A stretch of DNA of 64,000 bases from Chitinophaga sp. GTDB taxonomy: Bacteria > Bacteroidota > Bacteroidia > Chitinophagales > Chitinophagaceae. This document shows positions 59,587 to 64,000 of this stretch, in pieces. Numbering within the stretch: position 1 is the stretch's first letter; each line of letters opens with the position of its first letter. The position numbers and the translations under genes were made by a program. A model generated the notes under the pieces. That model saw only the letters and a list, made by a program, of their open reading frames with translations, searched no databases and had not been told where the DNA came from. Location of the stretch: positions 124,001-188,000 of the forward strand of contig NZ_JAFAIX010000002.1 in assembly GCF_019236475.1 (NCBI RefSeq), read 5' to 3'.

Positions 59587-62500
59587 ATGCAGCAAACACT
59601 ATCTCAGGCGCTACGCTCAGTTACCAGGTTAAGCCTGTCGTCTGTTTTTCTGTTTTTTGTTATCCTGGTATTTGCCGTTGCTGACGCCGCGGCCCAAAAT
59701 TCTGTTCCCAAAAATGTCACGCTGCATTATCGGAAAGCCAGTCTGAAAACAGTATTACGGGAGATAGAACGACAAACAAAATACACCTTTGCTATTTCTT
59801 CCGAAGAACTGGAAAACCGCCGAGGGGTGTCTATCCAGGTAAAAAACACACCACTTCCAACTGTACTACCACTACTCTTCCCTCCTGCTAGATATTCTTT
59901 TGAAATTCGCGATGGACAAATCATTGTGATACCTGTGGGCAGCGCCAGCCCGAATGCTCCTACACCCGGATATAGTCGGCCTATCAATCCAAACAAATGG
60001 CTAATTACCGGTATCATCACTGACGGTATGCAGCCACTAAGTGGGGTTTCCATCCGCGAAGATGATACAAAGAATGGTACCGCCACTGCCGAAGATGGCA
60101 GTTTCCAAGTGGAAGTAGCCTCTGGTCAAGCTACCCTGCATGTATCCCTGATTGGTTTTCAACCGAAAGAAATCAGTGTACGCGACAGGCGTATCATCAA
60201 TGTTATCCTGCAACCAGATTTAAAAAAGCTGAATGAACTAGTAGTACTGGGATATGGCTTACAGAAGCGCGCCAACATTACTGGGGCTATTGCCCAAGTA
60301 GATGGCAATCGGCTGAAAAGCAGACCAGTGCCGAATGTGATAGCCGCACTGCAAGGTACAGCAACAGGGCTGGTGGTTACTCGTAGCAACGGGCAACCTG
60401 GGAAGGAAGGTTTTAACTTACAGATACGTGGCGTTAACAGTGGCTCCGGCTCGAATACGCCCGTGATTGTGGATGGAGTGCCAGGATCATTGTCTGTGTT
60501 AAATCCAGATGATATAGAATCTGTTTCCATTTTGAAAGATGCCGCCGCTGCAGCCATCTACGGCGCTAGAGGAGCTGGTGGCGTAGTGCTGGTAAGTACG
60601 CGCAGTGGTAAGCCAGGCAAAATTTCTGTCGACTTCAATACCCTCGGTGGATGGGAAACTCCCATCCGACTACCACAACGATTATCCTCAGCGACAGATG
60701 CTACTCTGGAGAATATTGCAGCGGCGAATGCCGGAAAACCAGCGCCATGGCAGCCTGCGGAAATAGCTTTGCTACAACAAGGCAACAAGTATATGATAGA
60801 TCCGAATAATCCGGATTTCTATAAATACTATTACAACTATAACCAGCTTGGATTAGTGACCAAGAATAGAACGGCTGTACAGAATTATAATTTGTCGGTG
60901 AAAGGTGGCTCGGAGAAAAACCAGTTTACGGCGTCAATGGGGTATTTCGGTAGACAAGGACTCTTCGCTGTAGGACCCGATAAAACCAATCGTGTAAACG
61001 GTCGGTTGAGTATGAATAACCGGTTTAATAAACACTTCAGCCTAGAATCCAGGATGTCTTTGGCACAGAGCAATACCTTCTCTCCTTCTCAACTTGTAGA
61101 AGGGCCACAAGGTTTGCTGGCAGGACTTTACCGCGGTCCAGGAAATGTACCGGTATTCGTGCCTGGCACCAATCACTATGCCTTCGGAGGAGCGCCAGTA
61201 TATGCCATTTTGCACGATGGTGGCAAACGACAGGAGAAAAATGATTATATCGATGCGGTGTTTACATTGAGGGCCGATAGCCTCGTGAAAGGATTGAATC
61301 TTCGGTTAATTTATAGTCCACAAAAACAGGTGCTTCGCGATGATCTAGGCAGGCAGACAATTCCTCTTTGGAATCGTGTAGGCATCGCCGGTAGTGTACA
61401 ACCGGATAATATGTTGCAGCAGAACAAGCTCGAAGCAAAAGGCGGAAACCTGCAACTGTTGGGCGATTACGATCTGAAGTTAAATGATAAAAATACCTTC
61501 CATTTACTGGGAGGCATCACACAAGAATCGTATAATACCACTCAAAATACGGCAGTCTCTTATGATATTGCCGCAGCGGATATCGCGAATAACAGGTTTA
61601 GTAACGCACCACAAAACACCCGACTACTGGGCATTACAGGGTCTCTTACTTCCCTTTTCGGAAAACTGAATTACAACTTTGATAATCGCTATTTGCTAGA
61701 GGCGAATTTGATTGGAGCGCGACTCTACCAGGCCGGTAATTACTTCCCGTCTATTACACAATGGAAGGTATTTCCGTCTTTCTCAGCGGGATGGCGACTG
61801 AATAATGAAACTTGGTTTTATGAAGCACTGCCTTTCTTCAACGAGTTTAAGTTACGCTGGTCTTGGGGGCAACTAGGGAATGTGAACAGTTGGAATACCA
61901 TCAGCAGTGATGAGCGCTACCAAACCTTCACCTTTCAACCTGGGCCGCAACTACAACCGTTCGTCTTCCATAATCCTGTTCCGCAAGCCTATGGCTGGGA
62001 AAACATCGCTGCCAGCAATTTTGGTTGGGATGCGGTGTTGTTAAAGGGACAACTCACCCTTTCAGCGGATTATTTCATCCGCAGGAATAGGGATATGCAG
62101 ATGCCCAAATTGACGTCCTCACTCGTTGGTGCATGGCCGCTCAGTTACCATGAAGGAGAAATGCGTACAGAAGGTTGGGAATTCAATGCAGGTTGGAAAA
62201 GTAATACCAGTAAAGCTATTACTTGGTATCTGAATGCCAATATCTTCCATAGCAAGAATAAAGTGTTGCGCAGTGATGGAGTTATTCCGCAGGCAGGCTG
62301 GAACCAAGGCGTACCGGGATATCCCTACTCCTCCCTCTTCGGATATCAGGCAGATGGCTATTTCCAGACGCAGCAGGAAGTGAGCCAGCATGCATTTCAA
62401 AATGCAGCCACTGGCCCTGGAGATATTAAGTACAAGGACATTAATGGCGATCATGTCATCGATAGTAAAGATTTGGTATATCTAGGGACTACAGATCCTC

Positions 62501-62976
62501 AGTATTCATACGGCATTGACGCAGGGATTAGCTGGAAAGGCATTGAGTTGTCTGTATTCTTCCAGGGAGTGGGCAATCGCAAAGTGATGCCGGATCCACG
62601 TTATAATATCCCTTTCAACAGTGGATGGCAGGAACCCTGGAGCATCAACCAGGACTACTGGACCCCTAATAATCCGAATGCCTTGTTCCCGCGGCTGTAT
62701 CTGGGCGATCAGCAAAATGCCGTGCCATCTAGTCATTGGGTCATGAATGGCGCTTATATACGCCTGAAAAGCCTACAATTGGGCTATACCCTGCCTCCAG
62801 GACTCCTGAAGGCTTTACAGATTAAGTTGCTGCGTATTTACTTCTCTGGTCAGGATCTCTGGGAAACCAATAATATGAAGATTAAATACTATGATCCAGA
62901 GCAAGCCAGCGGCTATAACGGAAACGTCTATCCGTTTTTTAGATCTTACACCATTGGTTTGAATGTTTCTTTCTAA
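59587..62976 (+). CDS. SusC/RagA-type TonB-dependent receptor with STN domain
   Basis: The 1129-residue outer-membrane protein has a signal peptide (about 17-37), an STN domain (about 45-95, VTLHYRKASLKTVLREIER), a carboxypeptidase-regulatory-like domain (about 130-205), a plug (about 225-330, with VVLGYGLQKRANITGAI and LKDAAAAAIYGARGAGGVVL) and a 22-strand barrel ending in the aromatic FFRSYTIGLNVSF. It imports a large solute, often a glycan or peptide, using TonB energy, while STN signals to FecR. No SusD lipoprotein gene follows; the next gene converges four bases after the stop. The substrate is unknown. Confidence 0.94.
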   Translation: MQQTLSQALRSVTRLSLSSVFLFFVILVFAVADAAAQNSVPKNVTLHYRKASLKTVLREIERQTKYTFAISSEELENRRGVSIQVKNTPLPTVLPLLFPPARYSFEIRDGQIIVIPVGSASPNAPTPGYSRPINPNKWLITGIITDGMQPLSGVSIREDDTKNGTATAEDGSFQVEVASGQATLHVSLIGFQPKEISVRDRRIINVILQPDLKKLNELVVLGYGLQKRANITGAIAQVDGNRLKSRPVPNVIAALQGTATGLVVTRSNGQPGKEGFNLQIRGVNSGSGSNTPVIVDGVPGSLSVLNPDDIESVSILKDAAAAAIYGARGAGGVVLVSTRSGKPGKISVDFNTLGGWETPIRLPQRLSSATDATLENIAAANAGKPAPWQPAEIALLQQGNKYMIDPNNPDFYKYYYNYNQLGLVTKNRTAVQNYNLSVKGGSEKNQFTASMGYFGRQGLFAVGPDKTNRVNGRLSMNNRFNKHFSLESRMSLAQSNTFSPSQLVEGPQGLLAGLYRGPGNVPVFVPGTNHYAFGGAPVYAILHDGGKRQEKNDYIDAVFTLRADSLVKGLNLRLIYSPQKQVLRDDLGRQTIPLWNRVGIAGSVQPDNMLQQNKLEAKGGNLQLLGDYDLKLNDKNTFHLLGGITQESYNTTQNTAVSYDIAAADIANNRFSNAPQNTRLLGITGSLTSLFGKLNYNFDNRYLLEANLIGARLYQAGNYFPSITQWKVFPSFSAGWRLNNETWFYEALPFFNEFKLRWSWGQLGNVNSWNTISSDERYQTFTFQPGPQLQPFVFHNPVPQAYGWENIAASNFGWDAVLLKGQLTLSADYFIRRNRDMQMPKLTSSLVGAWPLSYHEGEMRTEGWEFNAGWKSNTSKAITWYLNANIFHSKNKVLRSDGVIPQAGWNQGVPGYPYSSLFGYQADGYFQTQQEVSQHAFQNAATGPGDIKYKDINGDHVIDSKDLVYLGTTDPQYSYGIDAGISWKGIELSVFFQGVGNRKVMPDPRYNIPFNSGWQEPWSINQDYWTPNNPNALFPRLYLGDQQNAVPSSHWVMNGAYIRLKSLQLGYTLPPGLLKALQIKLLRIYFSGQDLWETNNMKIKYYDPEQASGYNGNVYPFFRSYTIGLNVSF

Positions 62977-62980
62977 CTTA

Positions 62981-64000
62981 TTATTTCCAATGTTGGGCAT
63001 CCGGGCAATGTGTCTGTAAGGCGCTGTAGGAGGCTGTTTTACCAAACAATGATTTAAACCGTTGTCGGAGTGGAGACGAATAATCCTCTTTGCAATGATA
63101 ATGATCCATATAAACGCCATGGGCAGCTTCATCACAAATAGCCAGCATGATAGTGGCTTTTGCCTTTAATTCCTCATCTTTTCCCGCATAGGTAATTGCT
63201 TCACGATATAGTTTCATTGATTCCCTACAGTCAAAATAATCATTGCCAAAACGGCTGGTGAGTGGCCAGGAGGAATAAGAGAAACCATCCGGTATTGTGC
63301 GTGCCGATTCACTATACGATTTTCCGTAGGTAATAAGGCTCCAGGCCTTTCCTTCATAGGTAATATTAAAATAGGCGTTTCCCAGTTGCATAGCCGCCTG
63401 GGCCTTCTCTTTCAACGTAACAGCAGCAGATCTGGCCTTTTGCAATTGCAGGATATGATCCACTATTATGCGTTTGTTTCCTACTTTATAATCCGCATAA
63501 TGTGTGGTATCAATACGATACAGGGGTACTGCTGCTTCTATATTATGGGTTAAGCCATAGTAATCAAAAGGAGTATACTCCCAATATGAGGTGGGAATGG
63601 CAGCAAAAGTAGCGGCAGCGGCTTCAAACTGGCGACTGCGTACCTGCAGGGTACCTTTTACGTCCAGCAATATATTATCATCCAGTTTTTCAGTGGTATT
63701 GATCATTTGTTCGAAGGCGGTTTTGGAAGATTGATGCTTAAAGGCAATGAGGGCATCTATATCGGATGGGGAGGCATATTTTTCAAACCAGGCAATATGG
63801 CGATAGCCAATTGTCGTATCAGCATAACCGGTTCCATTGTAATTAAATCCGTAATAGATATTCACAGGAAACTCGTACTGTTGCGCCTTCTGGAATGCCA
63901 TACCTGCTTTAATCAGATCATGGTTTTTCAGTAATTGCTGTGATAAAACAAGGTATAGTTGTGGCATCAGTTGCAGCATAGGACCATTGATAAGCTCCTG
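62981..64000 (-). CDS. Partial helical-repeat protein, N-terminus beyond the window
   Basis: The reading frame is open to the window end, so only the last 339 residues are seen; a methionine at 63979 is not the real start. The visible part is rich in helices with TPR-like spacing (LIKAGMAFQKAQQYEFPVN, AQAAMQLGNAYFNITYEGKA and SMKLYREAITYAGKDEELKA), separated by aromatic loops. This suggests a large secreted or lipoprotein helical-repeat protein. It ends in a Cys/His-containing tail (LQTHCPDAQHWK). Its stop lies only four bases from the receptor stop on the other strand. No family is recognised. Confidence 0.7.
   Translation of the reverse strand, partial: QELINGPMLQLMPQLYLVLSQQLLKNHDLIKAGMAFQKAQQYEFPVNIYYGFNYNGTGYADTTIGYRHIAWFEKYASPSDIDALIAFKHQSSKTAFEQMINTTEKLDDNILLDVKGTLQVRSRQFEAAAATFAAIPTSYWEYTPFDYYGLTHNIEAAVPLYRIDTTHYADYKVGNKRIIVDHILQLQKARSAAVTLKEKAQAAMQLGNAYFNITYEGKAWSLITYGKSYSESARTIPDGFSYSSWPLTSRFGNDYFDCRESMKLYREAITYAGKDEELKAKATIMLAICDEAAHGVYMDHYHCKEDYSSPLRQRFKSLFGKTASYSALQTHCPDAQHWK

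Noticed and set aside
1..64000. CRISPR array, tRNA or rRNA genes
   Set aside because: I looked for regularly spaced direct repeats, T-loop/CCA-like ends and conserved rRNA blocks and found none by eye; a covariance-model scan would be decisive for small RNAs.

Overview
The window is chromosomal DNA from a member of the Bacteroidota, most likely the Chitinophagaceae (Chitinophaga-like). This is inferred from an ECF sigma / FecR / SusC-type TonB receptor set, several Bacteroidota-specific families (DUF4252, DUF1599, BT_3928-type DoxX, DUF2911, a DUF6660-like protein), weak Shine-Dalgarno sites, and at least eleven exact TAnnTTTG promoter boxes just upstream of predicted starts. I see no rRNA or tRNA gene, CRISPR array, phage or transposase gene.

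Layout. 1-9.3 kb: thioesterase, MsbA-type exporter, an MgtC / DUF763 / endonuclease V row and a secreted protein of unknown function. 7.3-15.3 kb: a metal-efflux operon on the minus strand (DUF6660-like protein, CzcA, TolC-type protein, adaptor, P1B ATPase), divergent from a LytTR response regulator. 16-23 kb: two small Lys/Ala-rich secreted proteins flanking a hybrid histidine kinase and a GH18-NodB-GT2 fusion that looks like an all-in-one exopolysaccharide synthase and modification enzyme. 23-36 kb: mainly housekeeping genes (APH-type kinase, TPR protein, gyrA, saccharopine dehydrogenase-like protein, sirtuin, EVE, LutA-like, ribH, YfgM-like, pdhA, recF, DUF721). 36-38 kb: ECF sigma, membrane anti-sigma candidate and two DUF4252 proteins. 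38-47 kb: an operon of a DUF1599 tandem protein, a BT_3928-like protein and an orphan DppB-type permease, divergent from folP-cdaA; then a DCC protein, FKBP, DHH phosphoesterase, ndk and xerD.

47-52 kb is the least ordinary part. A divergent beta-domain protein borders a cassette made of a small protein with a CPNYC-polyglycine tail, a seven-helix membrane protein overlapping a sensor-less histidine kinase, and a NarL-type regulator. It reads as a possible undescribed signalling module. 52-57 kb: an operon of a PIG-L deacetylase, two very small membrane proteins (58 and 43 residues) and a sodium:solute symporter coupled by an ATGA overlap. 57-64 kb: a small secreted protein, then sigma, FecR and a SusC-type receptor with no SusD, and a partial gene running off the end.

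Three kinds of dispersed repeat stand out: paired palindromes in two convergent gaps, a related palindrome below gyrA, and CTTTGCGCCTTTGCG-type repeats in three gaps.
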